The notes: a model not told the origin generated them from the sequence alone. A stretch of 64,000 nucleotides of DNA from JAWKRB01 sp041389885 (GCA_041389885.1 JAWKRB010000005.1:1-64000); one strand, 5' to 3'; positions 8,047 through 17,136 are shown, counted from the first letter of the stretch. Numbers and translations are program-made.

Positions 8047-8742
8047 CTAGCGATAGCCCAGCACCAGCGCGCGGCAGAGGGTGGTCCAGCCGTCGGCGAG
8101 CACGAAGAGCAGGAGCTTGAAGGGCAGCGACGCGCTCGCGTGCGGCAGCGACGTGATCCCCAGCGCGGCGAGCACGTTCGCCACCACGAGGTCGACCACG
8201 AGGAAGGGCAGGAGCAGCAGCAGCCCCAGGATGAACGCGCGGGTCAGCTCGCTGGTCACGAAGGCCGGGAGCAGCACCGCGAGGTCGTTCGCGTCGGGGG
8301 GCGTCGCCGCGATCGCGTCGGGGCCGCGCGCCGCGCGGGCGCGGGAGGCGCGGGCGAGGTCGAGAAAGAACGCGCGGTCCCGGGGCGTCGCGTTCGCGCG
8401 GAGAAAGCGCGTCGCCGGGGCGCGCGCGGCGGTCCACGCGTCGCGCCAGGCCGCGAGGCCCTCGGGGGTCGTGGGGTCGCGGGCGAGGGCGGCCATGATC
8501 CGAGTCCCGGCCGCGTCGCCCACCGCCTCGAAGGTCGGCGCCATCGCGTGCAGCGAGAGGATCACCGCCAGCGCCGTCACCACCGTCGCGCCGGGGATGT
8601 CTCCGCCCCCGAGCGCGTTGCGCAGCACCCCCAGCACCACGGAGATCTTCACGAACGACGTCGCCACCAGCAGCACCGCGGGCAGCAGCGCCGCCACCCC
8701 GAGGAGCACCGCCAGCACGAGCGGGTTCGCGCCGCCCGTCAC
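8047..8742 (-). CDS. type III export apparatus protein, SctR/FliP family (SctR-like)
   Basis: GTG 8742 gives 231 aa with four hydrophobic segments. TSFVKISVVLGVLRNALG near residue 30 is the signature of the SctR (YscR) branch; flagellar FliP has a different pattern here. The C-terminal half (LLPAFVTSELTRAFILG, LPFLVVDLVVANVLAALG, SLPFKLLLFVLADGW) matches the family well. These proteins form the core of the export gate with SctS and SctT in the inner membrane. The GTG start overlaps the TGA of the FliO-like gene. No other export genes lie in the window, so this is an isolated fragment of a system or part of a dispersed one. Confidence 0.85.
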   Translation of the reverse strand: MTGGANPLVLAVLLGVAALLPAVLLVATSFVKISVVLGVLRNALGGGDIPGATVVTALAVILSLHAMAPTFEAVGDAAGTRIMAALARDPTTPEGLAAWRDAWTAARAPATRFLRANATPRDRAFFLDLARASRARAARGPDAIAATPPDANDLAVLLPAFVTSELTRAFILGLLLLLPFLVVDLVVANVLAALGITSLPHASASLPFKLLLFVLADGWTTLCRALVLGYR

Positions 8743-9089
8743 GCCCGCCCCCGGAGCCGGCGAAGCACGTCGCCAAGTCCTTGCGGCGCAGCGGGTTCTG
8801 CGCGCTCGGGGAGCTCCTCGGGGCGCAGCTCGGCCAGCAGCGAGAGCGACCGCTCCGCGCCCCCGAGGACCAGCACCCGGCCCGCGACCCGCACGAGGTA
8901 CACCGCGCGCCCTGGGTCGAGCGCCGCGCGGTCGATCACCTCGAGGTCGCCCCGCGCGCTGGGGATCACCCCCCGCCGCGCGCCCCAGCGCAGCGCCCAC
9001 CACGCGAGGGCGCACACCGCCGCGAGGGCGAAGACGCTCTGGGCGAGGGCCGCGCCGAAGCCCGAGGCGCCTGGAATCGATGGGTCCAT
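8739..9089 (-). CDS. FliO-like membrane protein
   Basis: ATG 9089 gives 116 aa: a short periplasmic start, one membrane span (about residues 14-33, SVFALAAVCALAWWALRW), then a cytoplasmic beta-rich domain (DLEVIDRAALDPGRAVYLV, VLVLGGAERSLSLLAEL) as in FliO. FliO helps assemble FliP in flagellar systems. Here it precedes an SctR-like gene with a 4-nt overlap, which supports a chaperone-like partner role. A FliO homologue next to a non-flagellar-looking SctR is unusual. The family call rests on the short conserved pattern and context. Confidence 0.68.
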   Translation of the reverse strand: MDPSIPGASGFGAALAQSVFALAAVCALAWWALRWGARRGVIPSARGDLEVIDRAALDPGRAVYLVRVAGRVLVLGGAERSLSLLAELRPEELPERAEPAAPQGLGDVLRRLRGRA

Positions 9090-9093
9090 GAGG

Positions 9094-9117
9094 CCGAGAC
9101 GCTAGTACCGGTCTCGG
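9094..9117. terminator. stem-loop after the FeS oxidoreductase gene
   Basis: Perfect 7-bp arms CCGAGAC and GTCTCGG flank a 10-nt loop, just past the stop of the FeS oxidoreductase gene and before the FliO-like start on the same strand. It could be a terminator (no T-run) or an operator. Confidence 0.4.
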
Positions 9118-9138
9118 AGGCAAGGCGAGAAAGCGGCG

Positions 9139-11463
9139 CTACGCTTCAGCGCTCACTTCGGCCGCGGCGGGCTTCGCGCGAAACTCCACGGCGCGCTCGA
9201 GGAGCTCGGCCACGTCGAGCTGCTCCACGGGGGACTTCAGCGTGTCCTCCATGTTCTTCAGGCCGTCGGTGAGCATGGTCTGGCAGAAGGGGCAGCCCGA
9301 GGCGATGACGCTCGCGCCGGTGTTCACGAGCTGGAGGGTGCGGCGGTTGTTCACGCGCTCGGCGCTGTGCTGCTCCTCCATCCACATCTGCGCGCCGCCG
9401 GCGCCGCAGCAGAGGCCCTTCTCGCGGTTCCACTCGGCCTCGACGAGCTCGACGCCGGGGATGCGCTTGAGCACCTCGCGGGGCTGCTCGTAGACCCCGT
9501 TGTAGCGGCCGAGGTAGCACGAGTCGTGGTAGGCGATCTTCGCCTTCACGCCCTTGGTCGCCTTGATCTTGCCCTCGGTGAGCAGGCCCAGGAGGTAGTC
9601 GGTGTGGTGCACCACCTCGAACTTCGCGCCGAAGTCGGGGTACTCGTTGGCGAGGGCGTTGAAGCAGTGCGGGCAGGTCGTGAGGATCTTGCGCGGCTTG
9701 TAGGTGTTCAGCGTCGCGGCGTTCTGCTCGGCGAGCATCATGAAGAGGTGCTCGTTGCCAGCGCGGCGGGCGGGGTCGCCGGTGCAGGTCTCCTCGCTCC
9801 CGAGGATCGCGAAGTCGATGTTCGCCTCGCGGAGGATCTTCACGGTCGCGCGGGCGATCTTCTTCGCGCGGTCGTCGTAGCTCGCGGCGCAGCCGACCCA
9901 GTACAGCACCTCGGCGTCGGGCTTGTCGCTCATCAGCGGCACGTCGAGCCCGTCGGACCACTCGGCCCGCTCCATGCGGGTGATGTTCCAGGGGTTGCCG
10001 TTGGTCTCGAGGGCCGAGAAGGTCTTCTGGAGCTCCGCCGGGAACTCCCCGCGCAGCATCACCAGGTTGCGGCGCATGTCGACGATCTTGTCGACGTACG
10101 TGATCATCACCGGGCACTGCTCCTCGCACGCGCGGCAGGTGGTGCAGGCCCAGATCACGTCGGGGTGGATCACCTCGGGCACCACCCCCACCGCGAGGGG
10201 CGCGGGGGCGTCTTCGGGGGTGTTGAAGCCGTTGCGCTCGAAGACCTCGTCCTGCTTCGCGTACACCGCGTCGCGCAGGTCGATGGTGAGGTGCTTGGGC
10301 GAGAGCAGCTTGCCCGTGCGGTGCGCGGGGCAGTTGTCGGAGCAGCGCCCGCACTCGGTGCAGGTGTAGAAATCCAGCAGCGACTTCCACGAGAAGTGCG
10401 CGAGCTGGCCCACGCCGATGGGGGCCGCGGTGAAGTCAGGGAGCTCCATCGCCGCGCCGAGCTGCTCCATGAGCGCGTCGGAGCTCGCCGCCACGGGCTT
10501 GAGCCGCCCGGGGGGGTCGAGGTCGCGCAGCACCACGTTCGGCAGCGACGTGATGACGTGAAAGTGCTTGCCGTACGGGAGGTAGTTCAGGAACAGAAAG
10601 ACCAGCGCGACGTGGGTCCAGAAGCCCACCGCGCCGATCGCGTGCGCGGTGTCGGCGTTCGTCGTCACCGCCGCGATCACCAGCGCGACCAGGCGCCCGA
10701 GGTTCTCGCCCGTGACCCCCGCGATGTGCGCGATGTTCGCCGAGGTGTCACCCCCCGCGCGGATCGCGTCGGCCGCCATGGAGCCGCCGTCGTAGAGCAC
10801 GTCGGAGAGCATCATCGTCGCGATGACTCCGAGCACCACCCACGCGTGCCAGCCGTAGGCCAGGCGCTTGAGCTTCTGCATCCGAAAGCGGATGAAGGTC
10901 ACGACGCCGGCGATCACCGTGAAGACCACGATGTCCTTGAGGACGTTGTAGCCGAAGCCCATGGCCGCGAAGGCCGCGTCGGGGCTGTGCGGGTCGAGCA
11001 CCCACAGGGAGAAGCGCTCGTCGAAGCCCCGGCCCACGAGGATGATCGTGCGCGCGAGGAGCGTCGCGAAGCCGATGAAGATCCCGACGTGCGCGGCGCC
11101 GGCGCTGGCGTACTTGGGCATCTTGATCTGCGCGCGCACGGCCCACGCCACGCCCGCGCCGCCCGCGAGGCCCGCGGCGATGGCGCCGAGGAGCGTGAAG
11201 CCCCGGCCCGCCGCGCCCGGCGCCGCGAGGCCGCCGAGGAAGGCCGCGGGGGCCACGGCGGCGCCCACGAGGACCGTGAAGATCAGCGCCGCGCCCAGCG
11301 CGCTGGGACCGCGGTCTCCGGGCGCCGCGGTGAGCCGCTCCCAGAGGTTGTCGGTGCGGTCTTCAGGGGCGCCCTGGGCGAGCAGCGAGAGGCGACGCCA
11401 GGCGGACCACGCGAAGGTCACGTGGAGACCGCCGACGAGGAGGATCATCGCGAGGGGGTTCAT
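9139..11463 (-). CDS. membrane-bound heterodisulfide-reductase-like FeS oxidoreductase (EtfD-type)
   Basis: ATG 11463 gives 774 aa. The first 340 residues hold about six membrane spans (MNPLAMILLVGGLHVTFAW onwards) like a NarI-type heme b domain. Then come two 4Fe-4S motifs: CTECGRCSDNCPAHRTGK (about residue 365) and CTTCRACEEQCPV (about 444). Two CCG domains follow: the first with LTTCPHCFNAL (about 598), the second with KGLCCGAGGAQMW (about 686) and CPFCQTML (about 728). This architecture matches membrane FeS proteins proposed to pass electrons from electron-transfer flavoprotein to menaquinone in beta-oxidation (EtfD, mycobacterial Rv0338c type). No etfAB genes lie nearby. The longer start at 11520 is less likely. 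Confidence 0.85.
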   Translation of the reverse strand: MNPLAMILLVGGLHVTFAWSAWRRLSLLAQGAPEDRTDNLWERLTAAPGDRGPSALGAALIFTVLVGAAVAPAAFLGGLAAPGAAGRGFTLLGAIAAGLAGGAGVAWAVRAQIKMPKYASAGAAHVGIFIGFATLLARTIILVGRGFDERFSLWVLDPHSPDAAFAAMGFGYNVLKDIVVFTVIAGVVTFIRFRMQKLKRLAYGWHAWVVLGVIATMMLSDVLYDGGSMAADAIRAGGDTSANIAHIAGVTGENLGRLVALVIAAVTTNADTAHAIGAVGFWTHVALVFLFLNYLPYGKHFHVITSLPNVVLRDLDPPGRLKPVAASSDALMEQLGAAMELPDFTAAPIGVGQLAHFSWKSLLDFYTCTECGRCSDNCPAHRTGKLLSPKHLTIDLRDAVYAKQDEVFERNGFNTPEDAPAPLAVGVVPEVIHPDVIWACTTCRACEEQCPVMITYVDKIVDMRRNLVMLRGEFPAELQKTFSALETNGNPWNITRMERAEWSDGLDVPLMSDKPDAEVLYWVGCAASYDDRAKKIARATVKILREANIDFAILGSEETCTGDPARRAGNEHLFMMLAEQNAATLNTYKPRKILTTCPHCFNALANEYPDFGAKFEVVHHTDYLLGLLTEGKIKATKGVKAKIAYHDSCYLGRYNGVYEQPREVLKRIPGVELVEAEWNREKGLCCGAGGAQMWMEEQHSAERVNNRRTLQLVNTGASVIASGCPFCQTMLTDGLKNMEDTLKSPVEQLDVAELLERAVEFRAKPAAAEVSAEA

Positions 11464-11515
11464 CAGACTTGGGCCTTGGTTCGGTGGGCGGCCGCCCGCA
11501 CGACACCGCTGCGGG

Positions 11516-11546
11516 TTCATAGGGGAATTCCCCGCCAGTGGGTCAA
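11516..11546 (-). promoter_or_regulatory. promoter with 19-nt spacer and 12-bp palindrome (MerR-like layout)
   Basis: On the minus strand TTGACC (11546-11541) and TATGAA (11521-11516) are separated by 19 nt, and the spacer contains the perfect palindrome GGGGAATTCCCC (11533-11522) abutting the -10. An overlong spacer holding a dyad is the layout of promoters that MerR-family activators bend open. It drives the EtfD-like gene 53 nt downstream. No regulator gene is adjacent. Confidence 0.45.
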
Positions 11547-12102
11547 CGTGCGCTGAACGGTGATTCAGCGCGGAGCTTCGCGTCGAAGAAGGCGCGGAGC
11601 TTGATCAGGTTCTTCGCCTCGCGGGCGAAGCCGGGGGTGCTGTAGCCTCGCGCGAAGGCCTTCACGTCGGCGACGATCTCGCGCGCACGGCGGCGTTCGC
11701 GAGGATCTCGTCGACGGAGCGCCCCCGCGCGGCGGTGCGCTGGAGGTGGGTCACGTAGGCCTCGAGGCGCGGGTAGTCGGCGCCGAGGAAGGCCCGCACC
11801 TGCTCGGCCTCGCCGGCGAGGGCGCCCACGCGGGAGGGGTGCTCCGACTCGCCCGCCGCGAGCACCTGCGCGCAGGCGACGCGGAGCACGAAGGCGTCGT
11901 CGAGGTAGCCGATGTCGTCGATGCCGTCAGGGATGAGGTCGACGGACTGGAACACGTAGTTCAGCCCCCGCGACGAGGGCGCGCAGGCCCGCGTCGGGGA
12001 GGGGGCCGTGAGGGCGTCGGCCATCGCCTCGGCGTCGTCGCCGAGGCTGCGCAGCCACCCGGGAAAGGTTTCGAGAAAGACGGCGTCGGACTCGGTGCTC
12101 AT
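11543..12102 (-). pseudogene. YkvA/DUF1232-domain protein, frame-disrupted
   Basis: ATG 12102 opens MSTESDAVFLETFPGWLRSL and the frame closes at 11662, but the best protein needs three frame changes. In another frame 11950-11990 reads PDAGLRALVAG, joining smoothly to LNYVFQSVDLIPDGIDDIGYLDDAF, the DUF1232 core. The disruptions sit at C- and G-runs. After VDEILANAAV a third shift leads to EIVADVKAFARGYSTPGFA and a stop at 11543. DUF1232 proteins are small membrane-associated proteins of unclear role. The two early shifts compensate each other, as expected for sequencing indels, but real decay is possible. The start looks sound; the next gene is divergent. Confidence 0.65.
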
Positions 12103-12244
12103 CGCTGGGAATCTCCGCGTGGTTCTGCGGCCGCAGGGCTCCGCCGCCGCGCGGCGCGAGCATACCCCATTCCCCTGTCGCCGCGGCGCAAGCGCGCGCG
12201 AGGGGGGTAGACTGTGGTACCAGGGGACCCCCTGAACGCCCGCC

Positions 12245-13777
12245 GTGCGTAGCCATGCCCTCTTGATCCTTGCGCTCTCCCTGTCGTCCGCGCGCTGCGC
12301 CGGCACCGCCCGGGGCGCGATGCGCGAGCGCGTCGGGGGGGCGATGCGGCTGCGGGCCTACGCCTCGCCGTCGGCCTACGAGGCCTACCTTCGCGCGGAG
12401 CTGGCCATGGCCCGGGGCGACCCCGCGGCGGCCGCGGCGCAGATGGAGCTCGCGGTCATCGCCGACCCCGCCGACGGATTTCTGGCCGCGAGGCGGGCGG
12501 AGGTGCTGCTCGCGCGAGGTCCCCTGGCCGAGGCGCTGCGGGCCGCGGAGGAGGCCACCCGGCAGCACCCCGCCTCCGCCGCCGCGTGGATCGCCCTGGG
12601 AGAGACCCGCCGCGCCCTGGGCGACGCCGACGGCGTGGCCGAGGCGATGCAGCGCGCCGCGGCGCTGGCCCCGGATGACCCCGACGTGCGCGCCGCGGTG
12701 AGCGCCCAGCACGGAGGCAGCGACGCGCAGGTGGCCCGCGCGCGGCGAGGCGCCCCCGAGGCGCGCCACGGGGACCAGAACCTCGCCCGCCACGCCCTCG
12801 ACCCCAGGGGCGAGGGACGGCGCTGGTCGGTGACCCGCAGGCGGCTCCTGGCGGCGGAGCTGCGCGCGCGGGGAGACTGGGCGGCGGTGGACCGCACCCT
12901 CACCCCCGGCGTGCTCGCCGACCCGACGAACGTGCAGGACCGCGAGGCCGTGATCGAGGCCCGCGCCCGCGACGGCCGCCCCCGGGATGCTGCCGCGCTG
13001 GCCGGCGGGCTCCCCGCCGCGACCCCCGCGCCGCGCCGCGCCCTCGCGTGGTGGCTCGCGGGCGACCCCGCGCGCGCCGCGTCGGCGGCGATGTCGCCCG
13101 AGGCCGCGGAGGACCCGATGGCGGCGCGCGTCCACGCGCAGGCCCTTGGGGCGCAAGGAGATGTCGCGGGCGCGGTGGCGCTGCTGGCGACGGTCCCGCC
13201 CGAGGCGCCCTGGCAGTGGGCGGGGGAGCTCTCGGGGGACGGCTGGGGCCTCCCCGGGCGCGACCGCGTCGACGCCGCGGGGCACGACGTGTCCAACCGC
13301 TACCGCGCCTTCGCGTGCGCGCGGCTGACCGCGGCCGACCTCCTCGCGCGCGGGGGGCACTCCGCCCTCGCCGAGGCGGTGCTGCGCGCGGCGCTCGAGG
13401 TCCTCGCGGGGCGCCCCGACGGCGCGGCGTCGCGGGACGCGCTGCGCCTCGCGCTGATCGAGCGGCTCGCGCTCCCCCCCGCCCGCGACGACCGCGCGGC
13501 GGAGCGGGTGACCCTGCGCGGCGCCCTCGAGACCGTGTGGGCGAGGCACCGCGCGGCCCTCGGTGCGCGCGACCTCGCGGCGCTCCAGCAGCGCAGCGGA
13601 GACGCCCGCGAAGACGCCGCGGCGGACGCGTGGATCGTGATCCTGGGGCGCGACGCCGGGGCGCCGCAGGAGGAGCTCCGGGCCGCCCTCGCCCGCGCCG
13701 AGCGCGTGGCGCCCGACTCGCCCCTCACCCGCCGCGCCCGCGCGCGCTTCGACGAGGTCGCCCGCGGTGCGCCTTGA
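12245..13777 (+). CDS. TPR-repeat lipoprotein
   Basis: GTG 12245 gives 510 aa with a lipoprotein-like start (MRSHALLILALSLSSARCAG). Residues about 40-165 hold degenerate TPR helices (MARGDPAAAAAQMELAVIADP, LAEALRAAEEATRQHP, LGETRRALGDADGVAEAMQ). More Ala/Arg-rich helical repeats fill the rest. A TAGACT hexamer lies 31 nt before the start. The 3' end overlaps the next gene by 11 nt (GTG at 13767), so the two are probably co-translated and may act together in the envelope. TPRs bind proteins; the partner may be the following membrane enzyme. No catalytic motif is seen. Confidence 0.72.
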   Translation: MRSHALLILALSLSSARCAGTARGAMRERVGGAMRLRAYASPSAYEAYLRAELAMARGDPAAAAAQMELAVIADPADGFLAARRAEVLLARGPLAEALRAAEEATRQHPASAAAWIALGETRRALGDADGVAEAMQRAAALAPDDPDVRAAVSAQHGGSDAQVARARRGAPEARHGDQNLARHALDPRGEGRRWSVTRRRLLAAELRARGDWAAVDRTLTPGVLADPTNVQDREAVIEARARDGRPRDAAALAGGLPAATPAPRRALAWWLAGDPARAASAAMSPEAAEDPMAARVHAQALGAQGDVAGAVALLATVPPEAPWQWAGELSGDGWGLPGRDRVDAAGHDVSNRYRAFACARLTAADLLARGGHSALAEAVLRAALEVLAGRPDGAASRDALRLALIERLALPPARDDRAAERVTLRGALETVWARHRAALGARDLAALQQRSGDAREDAAADAWIVILGRDAGAPQEELRAALARAERVAPDSPLTRRARARFDEVARGAP

Positions 13778-15284
13778 CGACCTCACCCGCGGGCTCTCCG
13801 CGCCGGCGAGCCCCAACGTGCGCCGCGCCCTCGCGGCGGCGGTGGTCCTCGCGGGCTGCGCGGTCTTCGCGGTGACCTCCCGGGGGCCCCAGTGGTTCCC
13901 CGTCGACGACGCGTACATCACCCTGCACAACGCCCTCGCGCTGCTGCGCCACCGCGACGAGAACTTCCCCGGCGTGTCGCCCCTCGTGGGCGCGACGAGC
14001 GGCGCGCACGTGCTCCTCGTCGCCCTCTTCGCCGCGGTCTTCGAGCCGCTCCGCGCGCTCCACGCCGCGCGCGTCCTGGGCGCCACGCTCTACCCCCTCG
14101 CGCTGCTGCGCGTGGGCGCCGCGACCCGCGCGTCGGCGCCGATGTCCCTGCTGCTCATGGCCTTCGGCGTGCTCCTGGGTCGCACGCCCCATCAACTCAT
14201 GAACGGCCTCGAGACGGGCCTCGCCCTCGCGGGGGTGACCTTCGCCCTCGCGGAGCACCTCGCCGAGACCCGCGCCGACGAGCCCGAGCGCCCGCGCGTC
14301 TGGCTCCCCCTCGCGTGCGGCGCGCTGCCCTTTCTGCGCCCCGAGCTCGCGCTGCTCTCGGTCATGCTCCTCGGGCTGCGGCTGTACCGCCGGAGGTCCG
14401 AGGGACCTCGCGCCCTGCTGCGGGACCTCGCCCTCGCCGCCGCCGCCGCTGCGCCCTTCGCGCTGGCCTACCTCGCGTCGACGGGCTCGCCGATCCCCTC
14501 CACCGTGAGCGCCAAGCGGAACTTCTTCGCCGAGGGCTGCCTCCCCCCCGCGACGAAGCGTCTCTGGGTGCTGGGCAACCTCGGGGTCGTCGTCGGGCTC
14601 ATGGGCTACGCCTCACGCGCCCTGCTGCTGCTCCCGCTCTCGTCGGTGGGGCGACTCGGGGCGGTCTTCGGCGCGGTGATGGTGGGGGCGTACTACGTGT
14701 CGTTCCCAGGGGCCCTGGGGCACTACGAGCAGCGGTATCTGTACGTGCTGCTGCCCTTCGTGACGGCCGCCCTCGCGGTGGGCGCGGCAGACCGTCGGCG
14801 ATGGCTGCGCTGGGCGTGCGTGGCGCTGCTCTTCGTGGGCGCCGACGAGTCGCTCTGGCGCGCGAAGGAGCGCTGGGTCGAGCACCGCCGCGCCGAGGAC
14901 TTCACCCGCTACGAGCTCGACGCCGCGGCGCGGTGGATGAACGAGCGGCTCCCCCGCGGGGCGCGGGTGCTGGTGCACGACGTGGGGTACGTGTCGTGGG
15001 CCACGCGCTTCGCCCTGATCGACATCGTGGGGCTGAAGTCACCCGGCAGCGCCGAGCCCCACCGCGCGCTCACCTGGCCGAGCTGCGGCGCGAGGCGCGG
15101 CGAGGCCGTGGCCAGGATCGCCCGCGAAGGACGCGCCACGCACCTCGTGGCGCTCACCTCGTGGGACGGGATCTACCGCTTCGTCGACAGCCTCCGCGCG
15201 CAGCGGTGGCAGGTGCGAGAAATTCGCGCCCAGGGGCTCTACAGGGTCTACGCCCTTCAAGCGCCGCCTGAAGTGCGTCGGTGA
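13767..15284 (+). CDS. multi-spanning membrane protein, GT-C glycosyltransferase-like
   Basis: GTG 13767 gives 505 aa with about nine to ten membrane spans. The first periplasmic loop contains PVDDAYITLHNA, an Asp-Asp motif placed just after span 1 as in GT-C enzymes (PMT/ArnT/arabinofuranosyltransferase types), which use polyprenyl-linked sugars. The soluble C-terminal part includes YELDAAARWMNERLPRGARV and HDVGYVSWATRFALIDIVGL, a region common in such bacterial GT-C proteins. It overlaps the TPR lipoprotein gene. Sugar and acceptor are unknown. Confidence in the membrane topology is high; enzyme class is moderate. Confidence 0.7.
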   Translation: MRLDDLTRGLSAPASPNVRRALAAAVVLAGCAVFAVTSRGPQWFPVDDAYITLHNALALLRHRDENFPGVSPLVGATSGAHVLLVALFAAVFEPLRALHAARVLGATLYPLALLRVGAATRASAPMSLLLMAFGVLLGRTPHQLMNGLETGLALAGVTFALAEHLAETRADEPERPRVWLPLACGALPFLRPELALLSVMLLGLRLYRRRSEGPRALLRDLALAAAAAAPFALAYLASTGSPIPSTVSAKRNFFAEGCLPPATKRLWVLGNLGVVVGLMGYASRALLLLPLSSVGRLGAVFGAVMVGAYYVSFPGALGHYEQRYLYVLLPFVTAALAVGAADRRRWLRWACVALLFVGADESLWRAKERWVEHRRAEDFTRYELDAAARWMNERLPRGARVLVHDVGYVSWATRFALIDIVGLKSPGSAEPHRALTWPSCGARRGEAVARIAREGRATHLVALTSWDGIYRFVDSLRAQRWQVREIRAQGLYRVYALQAPPEVRR

Positions 15285-15428
15285 CAGAATATGTCGGTGC
15301 TTCGCGGGCCGCGCGGGCGCGTTGCTTGACAGCGCGGCGGTATGGAGGGAAACACGGCCCCGCTTCCGGGGCGCTCCCATTGCTCCGGCATGAATCAACG
15401 CCACGGATCAACTGGGGTGAACACCAAC

Positions 15429-16286
15429 ATGCGTAATTCTCTCTCTCTCACGCTCGGCGCGGCCGTCCTCGCCATGTCGTCCTTCGCGGGCGCGCAGGAC
15501 ATCAACGTGTCGACCACGGCGGCGCAGCCGTCGTCGACGACCTCGACGGGCGGCTCGGTCACCGACACCTCGGGCCCCTCGGACCACTCGGTGGTCACGG
15601 GTCACCTCGCGCTGCGGTACTTCGGCACCACGCGCGCGACGGCGCTGGCGGCGGGCGGCATGGGCGCGCCGAGCTCGGGCGGCTCCCTCGACCTGCACAC
15701 CATCGGCGTGCGCTACTGGCTCAACGGCGGCATCGGCCTCGAGGGCGGCCTCTCCTTCGGCATCCGCACGGCGTCCTCGTCGACCACGACGGTGCAGGGC
15801 TCGACCACGACGAACATCAACAGCGACGCGCCGAACGCCCTGGGCTTCGGCCTCCGCTTCGCGCTGCCGATCCAGCTCGCCGAGGCGAAGCACATCTCGA
15901 TCCAGCTCGCGCCCTACTTTCAGCTCAACTACGCGCGCAGCGCGCTGCAGTGGGCCGACATGCCGGCGACGAACGACGTCACCAACAGCTCGATGAACTA
16001 CTTCAGCCTCGAGGTCGGCGCGACCGCCCAGGCGGAGCTCCAGTTCGGCTTTCTCGGCGCGCCCCAGCTCGGCCTCATCGCGCAGTTCGGCCTCGGGCTG
16101 ACCTACGCCTCGGTGAGCCGCACCGACGAGCAGGTCCCCTCGGGCAACCGCCGCGTGTCGTCGACCACGACCAACAGCACGGGCGCCTTCAGCCTCGGCA
16201 CCACCATCGGCAACTACAGCCTCTCCGACATCATCTCGGGGTCGCTCTCGGCCGTGTGGTACTTCGGCGGCTCGCCCTCGCGCTGA
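15429..16286 (+). CDS. outer-membrane beta-barrel protein
   Basis: ATG 15429 gives 285 aa: signal peptide MRNSLSLTLGAAVLAMSSFAGAQ, a Ser/Thr-rich segment (residues 24-55), then alternating amphipathic strands with aromatic girdles (VVTGHLALRYFG, LHTIGVRYWLNGGIGLEGG, ISIQLAPYFQLNYA, YFSLEVGATAQAELQFGFLG). It ends in SAVWYFGGSPSR; barrels often end in an aromatic-rich strand. It resembles eight- to ten-stranded OmpA/OmpW-like barrels of Myxococcota. An in-frame ATG at 15390 is possible but would spoil the signal peptide. TTGACA at 15326-15331 might be a -35 element. Function unknown. Confidence 0.78.
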   Translation: MRNSLSLTLGAAVLAMSSFAGAQDINVSTTAAQPSSTTSTGGSVTDTSGPSDHSVVTGHLALRYFGTTRATALAAGGMGAPSSGGSLDLHTIGVRYWLNGGIGLEGGLSFGIRTASSSTTTVQGSTTTNINSDAPNALGFGLRFALPIQLAEAKHISIQLAPYFQLNYARSALQWADMPATNDVTNSSMNYFSLEVGATAQAELQFGFLGAPQLGLIAQFGLGLTYASVSRTDEQVPSGNRRVSSTTTNSTGAFSLGTTIGNYSLSDIISGSLSAVWYFGGSPSR

Positions 16287-16293
16287 ACCCGTC

Positions 16294-17136
16294 TCACCGC
16301 CGCGGGCGCCGCCTCCTGCGCGCGCCCGCACCTCCGTCCCACCGCTCATAGAACGCGTCGAGGCCGACGATCAGGTAGGGGTCTTCTCCCCGCGCCACGA
16401 GCTCCCGGTTGCGTCGGTCGATCTCGTCGAGCACGCGCGGAAAGGCCTCGACGGTCCACGGCAGTGTGTCGTGCATCAGCATCACGCCTCCGCGGGGCGA
16501 GCGGTCGAGCTCCGCGCGCACGTTGGCGAGCACGGCGTCGGCGCGGTTCACCCGCCAGTCGTTGGAGTCGAGGGCCCAGTGCACGGGGGTGTACCCGCGG
16601 GAGAACACCGCGCGCACCGCCCGCGGGTGGTTGAGCGCGCCGAAGGGCGCCCGGAGCACGTACGAGCGCTGCCCGGTGACCCCCGTGATCAGCGCCTCGG
16701 TGCGGTCGATCTCGTAGCGCAGGGTCTCGTCGGACATCGAGTCCATGAGGTCGTGGTGGTACGTGTGGTTCCCGATGAGGTGCCCGCGGGACCACGCCGC
16801 GCGCAGCACCTCGCGGTTGCGCCGGGCGACCTCGCCGTCGCCGTCCATGCGGTGACCCGTCACGAAGAAGGTCACCCGAAGGCCGCGCTGGTCGAGGGTG
16901 TCAAGGAGCCTCGGGGTGGTCTCGAAGGCGGGGCCGTCGTCGAAGGTGAACGCGAGGCACCGGCGGCGCGCGCAGTGCCCGCGCATCAGGCGACCGCTGC
17001 GGTACCGCTCGGACCAGAGGTTCCCGTCGCCGTCCTTGGTCTTGTACGCGACCTCGTCGATCGTGCCCGTCGACCACGCCGCCAGGGGAACGACGCAGAG
17101 CGAGAGCGCGACGAGGAAGATGCGGCGGGAAGACAC
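16294..17136 (-). CDS. secreted polysaccharide deacetylase (NodB-like, CE4)
   Basis: GTG 17136 gives 280 aa starting with a membrane-anchor or signal segment (SSRRIFLVALSLCVVPLAAW). The NodB motifs are intact: FTFDDGPAFETTP (motif 1, DD), GNHTYHH (motif 2, H-x3-H metal ligands), RAPFGALNH (motif 3), WALDSNDW (motif 4) and VMLMHDT (motif 5). It should remove acetyl groups from an exported polysaccharide or peptidoglycan sugar. Longer starts up to 17229 exist. GTGGTACCAC, a 10-bp palindrome, sits 9 nt upstream of the chosen start. The gene is convergent with the barrel gene. Confidence 0.88.
   Translation of the reverse strand: MSSRRIFLVALSLCVVPLAAWSTGTIDEVAYKTKDGDGNLWSERYRSGRLMRGHCARRRCLAFTFDDGPAFETTPRLLDTLDQRGLRVTFFVTGHRMDGDGEVARRNREVLRAAWSRGHLIGNHTYHHDLMDSMSDETLRYEIDRTEALITGVTGQRSYVLRAPFGALNHPRAVRAVFSRGYTPVHWALDSNDWRVNRADAVLANVRAELDRSPRGGVMLMHDTLPWTVEAFPRVLDEIDRRNRELVARGEDPYLIVGLDAFYERWDGGAGARRRRRPRR

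Noticed and set aside
9367..11556. 729-codon open frame on the plus strand
   Set aside because: It is antisense to the FeS oxidoreductase, rich in Arg/His/Val/Glu with no domain. The minus-strand gene has all cofactor motifs.
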